Source of the DNA: an uncultured Paraprevotella sp.
GTDB lineage: Bacteria > Bacteroidota > Bacteroidia > Bacteroidales > Bacteroidaceae
DNA length: 64,000 nucleotides
Direction: 5' to 3'
NCBI GenBank assembly: GCA_900548345.1
Contig: URKA01000010.1
Span: 14,023 to 78,022 of the forward strand
Part shown: piece by piece, positions 8,503 to 18,208 of the stretch
Layout: the number at the start of each line of letters is the position of its first letter
Position numbering within the stretch: position 1 is the first letter of the stretch
The notes under the pieces: model-generated
Databases searched by the model: none
What the model was told of the DNA's origin: nothing
What the model saw: only the letters and a program-made list of their open reading frames with translations
Program-made: the position numbers and the translations under genes

Positions 8503-11306
8503 TTGTTTGCTTTGTCGTGTCCGGCGGCCTGTTTCTGCATGCCGAGTTCGTGCGCTTCGATTCGCGCGGTATAGCCGGCTATTTTGGTGAGGATTCGGCT
8601 TTGTTCGTTTTCCAGTTTGGCAATCTCTACATTCAGGGCGGCTGTCCGGTCTTCTTTTTCCTGTCCTTGTGAAAGGGCGTTTACCTGATGTGCAGCCAAA
8701 GTCAGACGTGCTTCTTCCATCCGTGCTTCCGCCACTGACTTGTTCAGTGCAAGCGTGCGGATTTCCTCGCGCAATGCATTCCAGTCGGTTGCGTTGGTGA
8801 AAGTCTGTTCCAGTTCGCTGAATTGTACGGGCGAATGTCCTGCATTGTATTTACGTATCCAACAGTCCAAGGCTGATTTTTCCGATGCGATTTGTTCTTC
8901 CGTCTTTTGCGTGAGTGCGGCGATTGCGGCGTGATATCCTTCGCTCCATGCGGATTCCTTTTGTATCTTACAGGCTGTTTTGGAACTCTGTTCTTTGGCT
9001 TCTTCGGCGGCGAACAGTTTTTCCAGTGCATGCTTGCTGCAGTTCTCCACGGTGTCTTTGGGGAATATCTTGTGCAGTCTGCTTTCGGTTTGCTTCTTGC
9101 TTTCTGATGATTTCTCTATCTTCTCCGCGAACAGACTGTCATACTCCATGAGTGTCTTAAGGTGTCGTTCCGTCATGTCCAGTTCAATTTGCAGGTTGCT
9201 GCATTCACTGTCGCTTTCGTTGATTTGCTCTTTCAGTTCGAACCATTGCGTCATTTGCTGGCGGATGTAAATTTTCAGGGTTTCCGGATTTTCTTTCCAT
9301 ACCTTGTACCAGTTGGAGATGGCCATGATGTGGTCGACCTCTTCATACAACTCACTGAGTGCATCATTGTTCTGTGATGTATAATGCTGGAGTTGTTCCA
9401 CGCGATAGGCTATGACCTGGCTGCCGGTGTTCACCTCGTTGAGCCGCACGACAAGGTTGTTCTTTTCCTGTTCTTTCCGGCTGAGTCTTTCGTTAATGGC
9501 ATTGATGTTGGACTGATGGTAATTGAATGTGTCCAGTTCCTTTTGGGCCTCTTCGGCATCGACGCTTGTCTTCTCCATCAGCTGTTGCAGCATGATGCGT
9601 CGGCCGTCGAAGTTTGTGCTGGGGGAGCATTCCTTGAATGAACGGTCCAGTGAGGCGAAGTTGGCCCATTGGCTTACGTTTGCCTGTAGGATTTGTTTGT
9701 ATATGTCGAGTGCCTGATAGGCCGTTTCGATACGTCCGTCCTCGGTAGCCTGCTCTCTTCTCAACTCGTCGAGCGATGCTTTCTTGTGTTTCAGTTCGGT
9801 GGATACGTGCTCCAGGTCTGTTTTCAGTTTGCCGATGAGTTTGCTTTGTTCCAACAATGTGTCGGAGTGGTACGGGTGGTGTGTGGCACCGCATACGCTG
9901 CAGTTTGTTCCTTCCTGCAAGTCTTTCCGCAGTTGCATCACGTCTTGGCTTTTACTGAGCGTATAGGCATATTCCAGTTCATTGCAGTGGGTTTGCAGGC
10001 CGTTCACTTCGGTTTCAAGTGCGTTGATACGGCTTTTCAGTGCTTCGTTATGATGCCGCATGCGCACTATTTCCTGTCCTTTCTCGTCCACAAGCGCATA
10101 GCCTTCGGCGATTTGTTTCCACAGCGAGCTGGCATTGACAAGCTGTTCCTTGTTGCTTTTCAGGTCCATGGCGCGTTGCTGCAGGTTGTAGCTGTTCATG
10201 CCGAGAATGCTTTTACGGTGCACCTGCAGTTCGCTTTGCAGGGTTTTGATTTCCGCATCGATGTCTTGTGACATGGAGAATAGTTTGTTCAGCTTTTCAT
10301 CCTGTTCGTGTTGCTTCTTCAATGTGCGTTCCAGGTCGTACTGCAAGTCTTTTTTCCGGCTTTCAAATGTTTGCAGAAAGTCGAGCTTGACTTGCAGCAT
10401 CTCACCCTTTTCAAGCATTTTCTGCTGTGAGGTAAGGCTTTGCTGCTGTTGCAGCAAATAAGTATGTCGTTCTCTTGCTTTTTTCAGTTCATCGGCCAGT
10501 TCGTCGGCCCGCTCCCTCAGTTCATCAGCCTTCTGCGTCGCCTGCGTCTTGTATTCCGCCAGTTCTTTCAACTCTTCCTCGTGTATCTGCCGGGTGGCCT
10601 GCATGCGGAGTCCTTCGGCCACGATGTCTTGCATTTGCAGCACCTCGCTTTTCTTTTCCTGAAAACTCTTGTTTTCGGCTTCTTCTTGTTTGGCGGTCTG
10701 CGTGCATTCCTGTCGTATGCTTTCGAGTTTTCGGAGTTGTGCGGACGTTTCCACTCTCAGTTCTTGCAGGATGGCTTCCTTTACTTTGATTTGTCTGTAG
10801 TCGCCCTGTACGCACTCAAAAGTTTCGTGCCTTTCCAGTTCCCTGATGTCCCGTAACCGTGCGCTGTATTGTTTGTTGCTTTCAAAAGCGGCCTGTTTAT
10901 GCTTGTCCAGTGTGTTCTCCAGTGTCTTGAATTTATGCAGCCATTCTTTCTGTGCTTGCAGTCCGGACAGTGTCTGGTTGATATTAGTCAGTTTCGTACG
11001 GCACAGTCTGATTTGTTCTTGTATATTGCGCAGTTCGTTGGCAGTCAGTATGTCTTCACCTACTTTCTGGCGTTTGGCTTCGGCCTGTGCCATACGGCGG
11101 AACATGCGTGTCAGTTCTTCCGGCATATTGGTTTGGAAACGGGCTTCAAACCACCGGCGTGCTTCTTCCTCCGGGGTGCCTTCGTTGGCGTGTGCCGTGG
11201 ATTCAGCTACGGGAGCGGTTGTTGTTTCTTCCGTTATGGAAGCCGTTTTCGGTTCTTCTGCCTGCATGGCGGTCTTTTCGGGAGTGCGTTTGCGAAAAAA
11301 GTTCAT
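8499..11306 (-). CDS. Zinc-hook coiled-coil protein without ATPase head (SbcC/Rad50-like arms)
   Basis: 935 residues, almost all heptad-rich coiled coil. Residues 469-480 read CSVCGATHHPYH, the CxxC zinc hook by which two Rad50/SbcC molecules join. The hook lies at the exact middle (residue 467 is the midpoint), with about 370 residues of coiled coil on each side, as in Rad50 arms. What Rad50 and SbcC have at the ends is missing. The N-terminus (MNFFRKRTPEKTAMQ, then a Glu/Thr/Ala-rich stretch) has no Walker A; the C-terminus (IEAHELGMQKQAAGHDKANK) has no ABC signature or Walker B. Residues 155-172 (ELERHETFECVQGDYRQI) still look SbcC-like. No signal peptide, so it is cytoplasmic. Upstream gene of an operon with the amidase. 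Function unknown; a tethering or scaffold role is my guess. Confidence 0.7.
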   Translation of the reverse strand: MNFFRKRTPEKTAMQAEEPKTASITEETTTAPVAESTAHANEGTPEEEARRWFEARFQTNMPEELTRMFRRMAQAEAKRQKVGEDILTANELRNIQEQIRLCRTKLTNINQTLSGLQAQKEWLHKFKTLENTLDKHKQAAFESNKQYSARLRDIRELERHETFECVQGDYRQIKVKEAILQELRVETSAQLRKLESIRQECTQTAKQEEAENKSFQEKKSEVLQMQDIVAEGLRMQATRQIHEEELKELAEYKTQATQKADELRERADELADELKKARERHTYLLQQQQSLTSQQKMLEKGEMLQVKLDFLQTFESRKKDLQYDLERTLKKQHEQDEKLNKLFSMSQDIDAEIKTLQSELQVHRKSILGMNSYNLQQRAMDLKSNKEQLVNASSLWKQIAEGYALVDEKGQEIVRMRHHNEALKSRINALETEVNGLQTHCNELEYAYTLSKSQDVMQLRKDLQEGTNCSVCGATHHPYHSDTLLEQSKLIGKLKTDLEHVSTELKHKKASLDELRREQATEDGRIETAYQALDIYKQILQANVSQWANFASLDRSFKECSPSTNFDGRRIMLQQLMEKTSVDAEEAQKELDTFNYHQSNINAINERLSRKEQEKNNLVVRLNEVNTGSQVIAYRVEQLQHYTSQNNDALSELYEEVDHIMAISNWYKVWKENPETLKIYIRQQMTQWFELKEQINESDSECSNLQIELDMTERHLKTLMEYDSLFAEKIEKSSESKKQTESRLHKIFPKDTVENCSKHALEKLFAAEEAKEQSSKTACKIQKESAWSEGYHAAIAALTQKTEEQIASEKSALDCWIRKYNAGHSPVQFSELEQTFTNATDWNALREEIRTLALNKSVAEARMEEARLTLAAHQVNALSQGQEKEDRTAALNVEIAKLENEQSRILTKIAGYTARIEAHELGMQKQAAGHDKANK

Positions 11307-11331
11307 AAGCCAGTACGATTCTGTTAGGCTG

Positions 11332-11339
11332 CAAAGTTA
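11332..11339 (-). promoter_or_regulatory. Probable promoter of the hook/amidase operon, -7 box
   Basis: TAACTTTG on the minus strand, 26 bp before the start of the zinc-hook gene. The -33 element is weak. Confidence 0.5.
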
Positions 11340-11456
11340 GAGATTATCGTTTGAATAAACGAATAAATCGATATGAAAGCCTGTCTTCATCCATATATTT
11401 CTTCCACAACGATGCAATTTTTCTGTGAAAATCATCCGCCATACAATAAATCTTCG

Positions 11457-11464
11457 TACCTTTG
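11457..11464 (+). promoter_or_regulatory. Probable promoter of the MG2-type gene, -7 box
   Basis: TACCTTTG, 66 bp before the start at 11530. No clear -33 TTTG. Confidence 0.45.
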
Positions 11465-11529
11465 AATATTGTAGACAGACTGATAAAATCTTCGTCGCAT
11501 AAAACTTACGTCATTTTAAACTGCACATC

Positions 11530-14400
11530 ATGAAAAGAACTTTTGTTTTCATACTGGCCGCCATCCTCTGCCTGAATATCAATTCCCAAATAGCTGATGC
11601 GGAAGCATTGGGCAGGAAAGCCGAAGCTTTTGGCAAGAACCTTCCTCAGGAAAAAGTCTTCGTACATCTTGACAATACGTGCTATTTCGTGGGCGACACA
11701 ATATGGTTCAAAGGATATGTGACTCGTTCGGACAAGGGGACATTGACCGACCTCAGCAAGATTCTTTATGCCGAATTGCTTACCCCTGACGGTTATCTTG
11801 TGGAAAGGCAGCAACTGGAAATGGTTGACGGCACGGCACAAGGCGCATTCTGTCTGAAAGATTCACTATATGCCGGTTACTACGAACTTCGGGCCTATAC
11901 ATTGTGGATGCTGAATTTCGGATTGACAGAATACCCTCATTCTTATTGGACGGAAGAGATGTTTTATACCCGAAGAATGGCTAAAGATTTCTTTCGGGAT
12001 TACGACAAACTGTATTCCCGTGTTTTTCCGGTCTTCGATAAGCCCGATGACAAGGAAGTTTATCCCAAGGATATGACGCTGCGCCCCATGAGACGTTATT
12101 ACAAAAGCAAGGACGGAAAACCAGAACTGGATGTGCGCTTTTATCCCGAAGGCGGAGATATGGTGGCGGGCACTACTGGAAAAATCGCATTCGAAGCCAA
12201 TACGGAGGAAGGTAAACACCTTGATTTGGATTTGTCGATACAGGACCATGAAGGAAAAGAAATCGTACATACCCGAACGATGAACCGTGGGCGGGGCGTA
12301 TTCACCCTGCCGGACATCAATCCGAAAGAGCGTTATAAAGCCGTATTCAAATATAATAACTATGATTATACCGTGGAACTTCCACGTCCGGCGACGGAAG
12401 GTTGCGCCATGAGCGCAACCCTGGACGGAGATACGCTACGGCTGGAAATCTCGGCATCGCTTGCTCCGGAACAACGCGAGTCCGGACTGGGACTGCAAAT
12501 CATGCACAACGGAATCTCACATATATATAGGAATATTGATATCGGCACAGAGCCTCATCAGACCATCGCCTTTTCCACCGGACAATTTGCCACAGGCATC
12601 CATCAGATAACCCTGTTCGATGGAGAAGGGCGCATCTATGCCGACCGTCTGGTGTTCGTCAACCATCATGACTATGACCGGCCCCTGATCTCCGTCACGG
12701 GCGTTCAAGATGAATACAAACCCTACGAACCGATTTCCATCCGTCTGCAACTGAACGACCCAGCTGCAGGTGTCCCCCATATGTCACTTTCCGTCCGCGA
12801 CAGGATTACCGACGAGAATACGTATGACAATGGGAATATCCTGACCGAAATGTTGCTTTGCAGCGAACTGAAAGGTTTCGTGGAGACTCCCGGTTATTAT
12901 TTTGAAAAAGACACTCCCGAACGCAAACAGGCACTCGACCTGCTGATGATGGTGCAGGGCTGGCGACGTTACTCCTGGAAGACAATGGCCGGAGTGGAGT
13001 CTTTCAAACTGCAATACATGCCGGAACAATGCCAGACCATCTCCGGCTGCGTCAACCGGGCCGAAGACTTCCGTATGGACCGGAGCGTGCATGCCTCGGA
13101 AACCTGTTGGAATCCGGGCCGTGGAGAGATGGATTATACCAAAGATTCATTCCTGAAGAAGGATGAAGAAGATCCGTTCAAAGAACAAAAGGAAAAGGCC
13201 AATGAAGAGGAACTGGGATACGGACTCCCGCAAGACCAGCAACAGACCGAAACACAACAGGCCATACAGGAAGGCCATACTTATTTCTACGGTTCCATAT
13301 TAAGCAACCTCAAGAAAGAGGTCAACGTATGGCCTATGTTCATTCAGGGCAAGGATGTAGTGGAACTGGTACAGACCACCGAGAACGGTGCGTTCTACAT
13401 GCAGACACCTAAGATTTACGGCGAATGTATCATGTTCCTCCCCGCCGCAGATACGGATAAAGGGCCTGACTACATTATTCAAAGCCGGAAGAAAGACTAT
13501 ACCAACGAGGAAGCCATACCTGACTATTTCGTTAAACTTAACCGTTTCAACCCAATCTTTCCGAAACCTTATAACTATTACCAGCGTACAGAAACAGACG
13601 GATGGACAAACCTGCCAGAAACGGATTCCCCACAAAATACCGGAACCGACAGGACACTGGGCACTGTCACCATACGCAGCAAGAAAAGTGGTCTGCGCAG
13701 ACTCGACCTGTCCAAGCCCGCTCTCGTCGTCGATGCCTACGAAACATTCAACCTCACGGCAGATTATGGCATGAATACCGGAACGCATAACTGGATAACT
13801 TTCCCGCAGCAGGTTGCACTGGCTTACATAGGCGACATGGGAATGGACCGGGAATTCTTCCTGCAGGTACGTTACGACGGGAAAGCTATCAACCAAAAAG
13901 CCACACGCCATTCGGTAGCGCCCGCCAGGATGCTCAACGGAGAACAAATGGAAATACCTTCTACCATATCGCTGGGCAAAGGGGCACTCGACAAATATCA
14001 TTTCCTCCGCAATATAGACAAACTGTATATCTATACCGACTATGCGCCGCGCGAACAAGGCAGCCGGAAATATGAGCAGGATAACCAGCCGGACGTGGTA
14101 ATTGACTTCCACCGTTTCAAGAACGATGCCGCACAGCATACCTACAGAGACCGCCGTTACATCCTGCCGGGCTATGCTGTATGCGAAGACTTCTACAGCC
14201 CTGATTACAGCCGTACACCGCTTCCCGAAACGAAGGACTACCGGCGCACGCTGTATTGGACGCCGCAACTGACATTCAATGAACAAGGAGAGGCTGTGGT
14301 CAACCTATACAACAATAGTAGTCCCACCATCCTCAGCATCGATGTGGAAGGAATCACCGGGGACGGTGTGCCTGTGGTATGGGAGAAGAAACGTCAATAA
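11530..14400 (+). CDS. Exported macroglobulin (MG2)-type surface protein
   Basis: 956 residues with an N-terminal signal peptide (MKRTFVFILAAILCLNINSQ). Next comes the segment typical of the alpha-2-macroglobulin N-terminal (MG1/MG2) domains of Bacteroidota: QEKVFVHLDNTCYFVGDTIWFKGYV, then LYAELLTPDGYLVERQ and GYYELRAYTLWM. The rest is beta-sandwich-like sequence with FYPEGGDMVAG as a recognisable block and a long acidic linker near residues 545-580. No thioester CGEQ motif or bait region is visible, so it is not a classical protease-trapping macroglobulin. In related Bacteroidota proteins a TonB-plug-like domain follows; the LDLSKPALVVDAYETFNLTADYGM region may be its remnant. It stands alone with its own promoter; probable location is periplasm or outer membrane. 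Role unknown. Confidence 0.75.
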   Translation: MKRTFVFILAAILCLNINSQIADAEALGRKAEAFGKNLPQEKVFVHLDNTCYFVGDTIWFKGYVTRSDKGTLTDLSKILYAELLTPDGYLVERQQLEMVDGTAQGAFCLKDSLYAGYYELRAYTLWMLNFGLTEYPHSYWTEEMFYTRRMAKDFFRDYDKLYSRVFPVFDKPDDKEVYPKDMTLRPMRRYYKSKDGKPELDVRFYPEGGDMVAGTTGKIAFEANTEEGKHLDLDLSIQDHEGKEIVHTRTMNRGRGVFTLPDINPKERYKAVFKYNNYDYTVELPRPATEGCAMSATLDGDTLRLEISASLAPEQRESGLGLQIMHNGISHIYRNIDIGTEPHQTIAFSTGQFATGIHQITLFDGEGRIYADRLVFVNHHDYDRPLISVTGVQDEYKPYEPISIRLQLNDPAAGVPHMSLSVRDRITDENTYDNGNILTEMLLCSELKGFVETPGYYFEKDTPERKQALDLLMMVQGWRRYSWKTMAGVESFKLQYMPEQCQTISGCVNRAEDFRMDRSVHASETCWNPGRGEMDYTKDSFLKKDEEDPFKEQKEKANEEELGYGLPQDQQQTETQQAIQEGHTYFYGSILSNLKKEVNVWPMFIQGKDVVELVQTTENGAFYMQTPKIYGECIMFLPAADTDKGPDYIIQSRKKDYTNEEAIPDYFVKLNRFNPIFPKPYNYYQRTETDGWTNLPETDSPQNTGTDRTLGTVTIRSKKSGLRRLDLSKPALVVDAYETFNLTADYGMNTGTHNWITFPQQVALAYIGDMGMDREFFLQVRYDGKAINQKATRHSVAPARMLNGEQMEIPSTISLGKGALDKYHFLRNIDKLYIYTDYAPREQGSRKYEQDNQPDVVIDFHRFKNDAAQHTYRDRRYILPGYAVCEDFYSPDYSRTPLPETKDYRRTLYWTPQLTFNEQGEAVVNLYNNSSPTILSIDVEGITGDGVPVVWEKKRQ

Positions 14401-14490
14401 ACAATCTTAAAATATATAAATGGCGTACAAACTGTGATAAAAAATAGGGAAAAACTGCCGGAACTCCTGAGCGGGAACAGAATCATTCCC

Positions 14491-14498
14491 TATCTTTG
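14491..14498 (+). promoter_or_regulatory. Probable nhaA promoter, -7 box
   Basis: TATCTTTG, 36 bp before the nhaA start. Confidence 0.5.
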
Positions 14499-14534
14499 CG
14501 GAAATGTTCAATCTGCAAATCATATTAAAGCAAC

Positions 14535-15893
14535 ATGACAAACTACACTTTTCTTAGCATGTTCCGGAAGTACGTCAGTTCAAGTCTGATACTGATATTC
14601 GTTACTATCTTTGCCCTCATTGTGGCCAATTCGCCATGGGGCGATGAATATCGCCGGCTTTGGGAGTATCCCGTGAGTTTCTCCATCGGCAGTTTCAATC
14701 TTTTCAGCCATAACGGACACCCGCTCACGTTCATGGACTGTATCAACGACTTTCTGATGGCCATCTTTTTCTTTTCCGTGGGATTGGAAATCAAACGCGA
14801 AATTCTTGTGGGCGAATTGTCAAGCATGAAAAAGGCCCTGCTACCCATCATCGGAGCCTGCGGCGGTATGCTGTTCCCAGTCATTATCTTTTGGCTTACC
14901 TGTCCCGACAACCCAGACATGTTGCGCGGTACGGCTATTCCGATGGCTACCGACATCGCCTTTTCATTAGGTGTACTGTCCATGTTCAGTAAACGTGTGC
15001 CCATCGGTCTGAAGGTGTTCCTTGCCACGCTGGCCGTGGCCGATGACTTGGGCGGCATCATCATCATCGCCCTTTTCTATTCCACCGAACTGAACCTGCA
15101 GTACCTGCTGTACGGCTTCATGCTCATCCTGATTCTTATCATCGGAAACTACCGCCATGTGATGACTAAGATGTTCTACGTACTGGTTGGCATTGCCGTA
15201 TGGTACATGTTTCTTAACTCCGGTATTCACTCCACCATCGCCGGTGTTGTTGTGGCATTCTGCATTCCCGGTCGTCCCGGCATGAAGGCTTTGCACTACG
15301 TGGAGAGCATCCGACATAAAATACGCAATTTTCCTATCGGAGAGGAGCACCAGAATGAAAAAGGAGTCACCATCTTGTCTAATAATCAGGTCAGCATGCT
15401 GAAAAGCATCGAATGGGCTTCGGACCGCATCATCAGCCCTTTGCAGGATATGGAAGACATGCTGCAGAATCCTATCAACTACATCATTATCCCGCTTTTT
15501 GCCTTTGCCAATGCCGGCATCAATTTAGAGGGGATGGGAGTTGAAAGCCTGTTCCAGGGCGTAGGACTGTCCATATTCCTCGGCTTGTTTATCGGTAAGT
15601 TTTTGGGCGTATTCACTTTCTCTTGGATATCCATCAAAGCCGGCCTTGTCTGTCTGCCCAAAGGTGCCGACTGGAAAAGTTTTGCCAGTGTGTGTGTGTT
15701 GACCGGTATCGGATTTACTGTGTCAATGTTCATTGCCAACCTTTCCTACAGCCCGCTCGGAGCAGAGGGCGTACACTTGCTGAACGATGCCAAATTAGGC
15801 ATTCTGTCCGGTTCTGTTGCAGCAGGTATATTAGGCTGGTTGTTGCTTTGGAAGTTCCTGCCACGAAAGGATGTAACTTGCGAAGAGGAATAA
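14535..15893 (+). CDS. nhaA: Na+/H+ antiporter NhaA
   Basis: Inner-membrane secondary transporter that expels Na+ in exchange for protons, giving sodium and alkaline-pH tolerance. Family signatures: the DFLMAIFFFSVGLEIKRE helix, AIPMATDIAFSLGVLSM, and the Asp pair in LAVADDLGGIIIIALF that binds and moves the ion. There are about 11-12 hydrophobic helices, and the 452-residue length is slightly longer than E. coli NhaA; the extra is a hydrophilic loop around ESIRHKIRNFPIGEEHQNEKG. Single gene with its own -7 box and a shared bidirectional terminator with metG. Confidence 0.96.
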   Translation: MTNYTFLSMFRKYVSSSLILIFVTIFALIVANSPWGDEYRRLWEYPVSFSIGSFNLFSHNGHPLTFMDCINDFLMAIFFFSVGLEIKREILVGELSSMKKALLPIIGACGGMLFPVIIFWLTCPDNPDMLRGTAIPMATDIAFSLGVLSMFSKRVPIGLKVFLATLAVADDLGGIIIIALFYSTELNLQYLLYGFMLILILIIGNYRHVMTKMFYVLVGIAVWYMFLNSGIHSTIAGVVVAFCIPGRPGMKALHYVESIRHKIRNFPIGEEHQNEKGVTILSNNQVSMLKSIEWASDRIISPLQDMEDMLQNPINYIIIPLFAFANAGINLEGMGVESLFQGVGLSIFLGLFIGKFLGVFTFSWISIKAGLVCLPKGADWKSFASVCVLTGIGFTVSMFIANLSYSPLGAEGVHLLNDAKLGILSGSVAAGILGWLLLWKFLPRKDVTCEEE

Positions 15894-15954
15894 GTATAAA
15901 TTCCGTTATCTTGCCATACGGATGGGAATGCACCGTATTCCGGACCTGTCCGCA

Positions 15955-16003
15955 TTAAAAAATCCCCCTGTTCTCCTTATGACGAGAGCAGGGGGGATTT
16001 TTA
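15955..16003. terminator. Bidirectional terminator between nhaA and metG
   Basis: AAAAATCCCCCTG pairs with CAGGGGGGATTTTT across an 18-nt loop, which itself can pair CTC with GAG. A run of A on one side and T on the other serves both the plus-strand nhaA and the minus-strand metG. Confidence 0.85.
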
Positions 16004-16035
16004 TACTTTTTCAGGTACTTGTAAATGAGAGGGCT

Positions 16036-18075
16036 TTAGCACACCTCTGAGCCAGGCTTGACTTCGCGGTCAACCGTCGTCACACTGAGCGTACCGTCGG
16101 CATTCATGGCAGAAAGAATCATGCCTTGGCTCTCGATACCTTTCAGTTTGCGCGGTGCCAGATTGGCGATGAAGCATACCTGCTTGCCAACCAGTTCTTC
16201 CGGTTTATAGTATTTGGCGATACCACTCACAATGGTGCGGTTCTCCAATCCGTCGGCAATCTTGAAGCACAGTAATTTGTCGGCCTTGGGCACCTTGGTG
16301 CATTCAAGCACCGTTCCCACACGAATATCCAACTTTTCGAAATCCTCGAATGCGATGTTCTCACGAATCGGATTTGCCTTATAGTTGGCTTCTTCGTTCG
16401 CTTTTTTGGTGTCCAGCAACTTCTGTACCTGTGCCTCGATGGCTTCATCTTCGATCTTCTCGAACAGCAATTCCGGCTTTGCCAACTGATGACCAGATTG
16501 CAACAAATCCGTACGGCCCAGCTGCGTCCAGTCGAAGCTCTCCATATTCAACATGTGGCGGAGTTTCTCGCTACTGAAAGGAAGGAAGGGCTCGAAAGCG
16601 ATAGCCAGGTTGGCTGTCAGCTGCAAAGAGAGGTTGATGATGGTCTTTACGCGTTCGGGGTCGGTCTTGATGACTTTCCACGGCTCGCAGTCGGCAATGT
16701 ATTTGTTTCCTATACGCGCCAGATTCATGGCTTCCTTTTGTGCATCGCGGAACTTGAACACATCAAGCAGCTCTTCCACTTTTTGTTTCACGTCCTTGAA
16801 CTCGTCTATCGTCTGCCGGTCGTATTCGGTCAGTTCTCCACACGCAGGCACCACACCTTCGTAATACTTTTGTGTCAGCTGCAAGGCGCGGTTTACGAAA
16901 TTACCGTATACGGCAACCAATTCATTGTTATTATGTGCCTGGAAATCCTTCCATGTAAAGTCATTGTCTTTCGTTTCCGGAGCGTTAGCCGTCAGGACAT
17001 AGCGCAGAACATCCTGTTTTCCGGGGAAATCACGCAGATATTCGTGCAACCATACTGCCCAGTTGCGGGAAGTGGAAATCTTGTCGCCTTCCAGATTCAG
17101 GAACTCGTTGCTCGGCACATTGTCCGGCAGGATATAGCTGCCTTCCGCCTTCAGCATGGCAGGGAATACGATGCAATGGAATACGATGTTGTCCTTGCCG
17201 ATGAAATGTACAAGGCGTGTTTCGGGGTCTTTCCACCACGTCTCCCACGTGTCGGGAAGCAACTCTTTGGTATTGCTGATGTAGCCGATGGGAGCATCGA
17301 ACCAAACATAAAGCACTTTTCCTTCCGCACCTTCCACCGGCACGGGGATTCCCCAATCAAGGTCACGGCTCACGGCACGGGGCTGCAATCCCATGTCGAG
17401 CCAGCTCTTGCACTGTCCGTACACGTTATTGCGCCATTCCTTATGGCCTTCCAGAATCCATTCGCGCAACCACGTTTCGTGTTTGTCAAGCGGCAAGTAC
17501 CAGTGTTTGGTCTCTCGCATGACGGGCTGCGAACCGCTGATGGCACTCTTCGGATTAATCAGTTCGGTAGGCGAGAGCGATGTGCCACATTTCTCGCACT
17601 GGTCTCCGTATGCTCCTTCGGCATGGCAATGCGGGCATTCGCCGGTAATGTAACGGTCGGCCAGGAAAGTCTGCGCTTCCTCATCGTAATATTGCATGGA
17701 TGTCTTTTCCACGAACTCCCCTTTGTCGTAGAGCTTGCGGAAAAAGTCCGATGCCGTCTGTGCATGCACTTTCGAAGTCGTACGTCCGTATACATCAAAA
17801 GAGATGCCGAACTCCTTGAAAGAGTCCTTGATAAGCGTATGATAACGGTCTACCACATCTTGTGGGGTGACGCCTTCTTTCTTGGCACGGATGGTAATGG
17901 GCACGCCATGCTCATCCGACCCGCCGATAAAAAGCACGTCTTCTTTCTTCAAACGAAGGTAACGCACATAAATATCCGCCGGCACATACACGCCTGCAAG
18001 ATGGCCGATATGCACGGGACCGTTGGCATACGGCAGGGCCGATGTCACGGTGGTTCTTTTGAATTTCTTCTCCAT
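16036..18075 (-). CDS. metG: Methionyl-tRNA synthetase
   Basis: Class I aminoacyl-tRNA synthetase that charges tRNA-Met. The HIGH motif is HIGH itself, residues 22-25, after PYANGPV. Zinc knuckles: CPHCHAEGAYGDQCEKCG. The KMSKS loop appears as KISTSR. A C-terminal tRNA-binding (Trbp111-like) domain starts at FEKLDIRVGTVLECTKVPKADKL. With the start at MEKKFKRTT the protein is 679 residues, the normal Bacteroidota length. The frame is open about 50 codons further upstream, but a strong promoter (TTGG-N19-TAACTTTG) sits inside that stretch and rules out the longer form. Confidence 0.97.
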   Translation of the reverse strand: MEKKFKRTTVTSALPYANGPVHIGHLAGVYVPADIYVRYLRLKKEDVLFIGGSDEHGVPITIRAKKEGVTPQDVVDRYHTLIKDSFKEFGISFDVYGRTTSKVHAQTASDFFRKLYDKGEFVEKTSMQYYDEEAQTFLADRYITGECPHCHAEGAYGDQCEKCGTSLSPTELINPKSAISGSQPVMRETKHWYLPLDKHETWLREWILEGHKEWRNNVYGQCKSWLDMGLQPRAVSRDLDWGIPVPVEGAEGKVLYVWFDAPIGYISNTKELLPDTWETWWKDPETRLVHFIGKDNIVFHCIVFPAMLKAEGSYILPDNVPSNEFLNLEGDKISTSRNWAVWLHEYLRDFPGKQDVLRYVLTANAPETKDNDFTWKDFQAHNNNELVAVYGNFVNRALQLTQKYYEGVVPACGELTEYDRQTIDEFKDVKQKVEELLDVFKFRDAQKEAMNLARIGNKYIADCEPWKVIKTDPERVKTIINLSLQLTANLAIAFEPFLPFSSEKLRHMLNMESFDWTQLGRTDLLQSGHQLAKPELLFEKIEDEAIEAQVQKLLDTKKANEEANYKANPIRENIAFEDFEKLDIRVGTVLECTKVPKADKLLCFKIADGLENRTIVSGIAKYYKPEELVGKQVCFIANLAPRKLKGIESQGMILSAMNADGTLSVTTVDREVKPGSEVC

Positions 18076-18119
18076 TGCGTATATATTTAATTGTTTTTTC
18101 TTCCGGATAATAATCTTGG

Positions 18120-18150
18120 CAAAGTTACGAAAAAGCATAGAAAAGGCCAA
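18120..18150 (-). promoter_or_regulatory. metG promoter
   Basis: Minus strand: -33 TTGG (18147-18150), 19-bp spacer, -7 TAACTTTG (18120-18127). A near-perfect Bacteroidota promoter, 45 bp before the metG start. Confidence 0.75.
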
Positions 18151-18208
18151 GGTATGCAGTCCTTTTCTGACAAATCGAAAGAGGAAAAAGGCAGGAGGCG
18201 AACAAGGA

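Noticed and set aside
16489..18090. Long open frame (533 codons) antisense to metG
   Set aside because: metG is certain, with a promoter and complete motifs. The antisense frame shows no family similarity and follows from metG codon bias.
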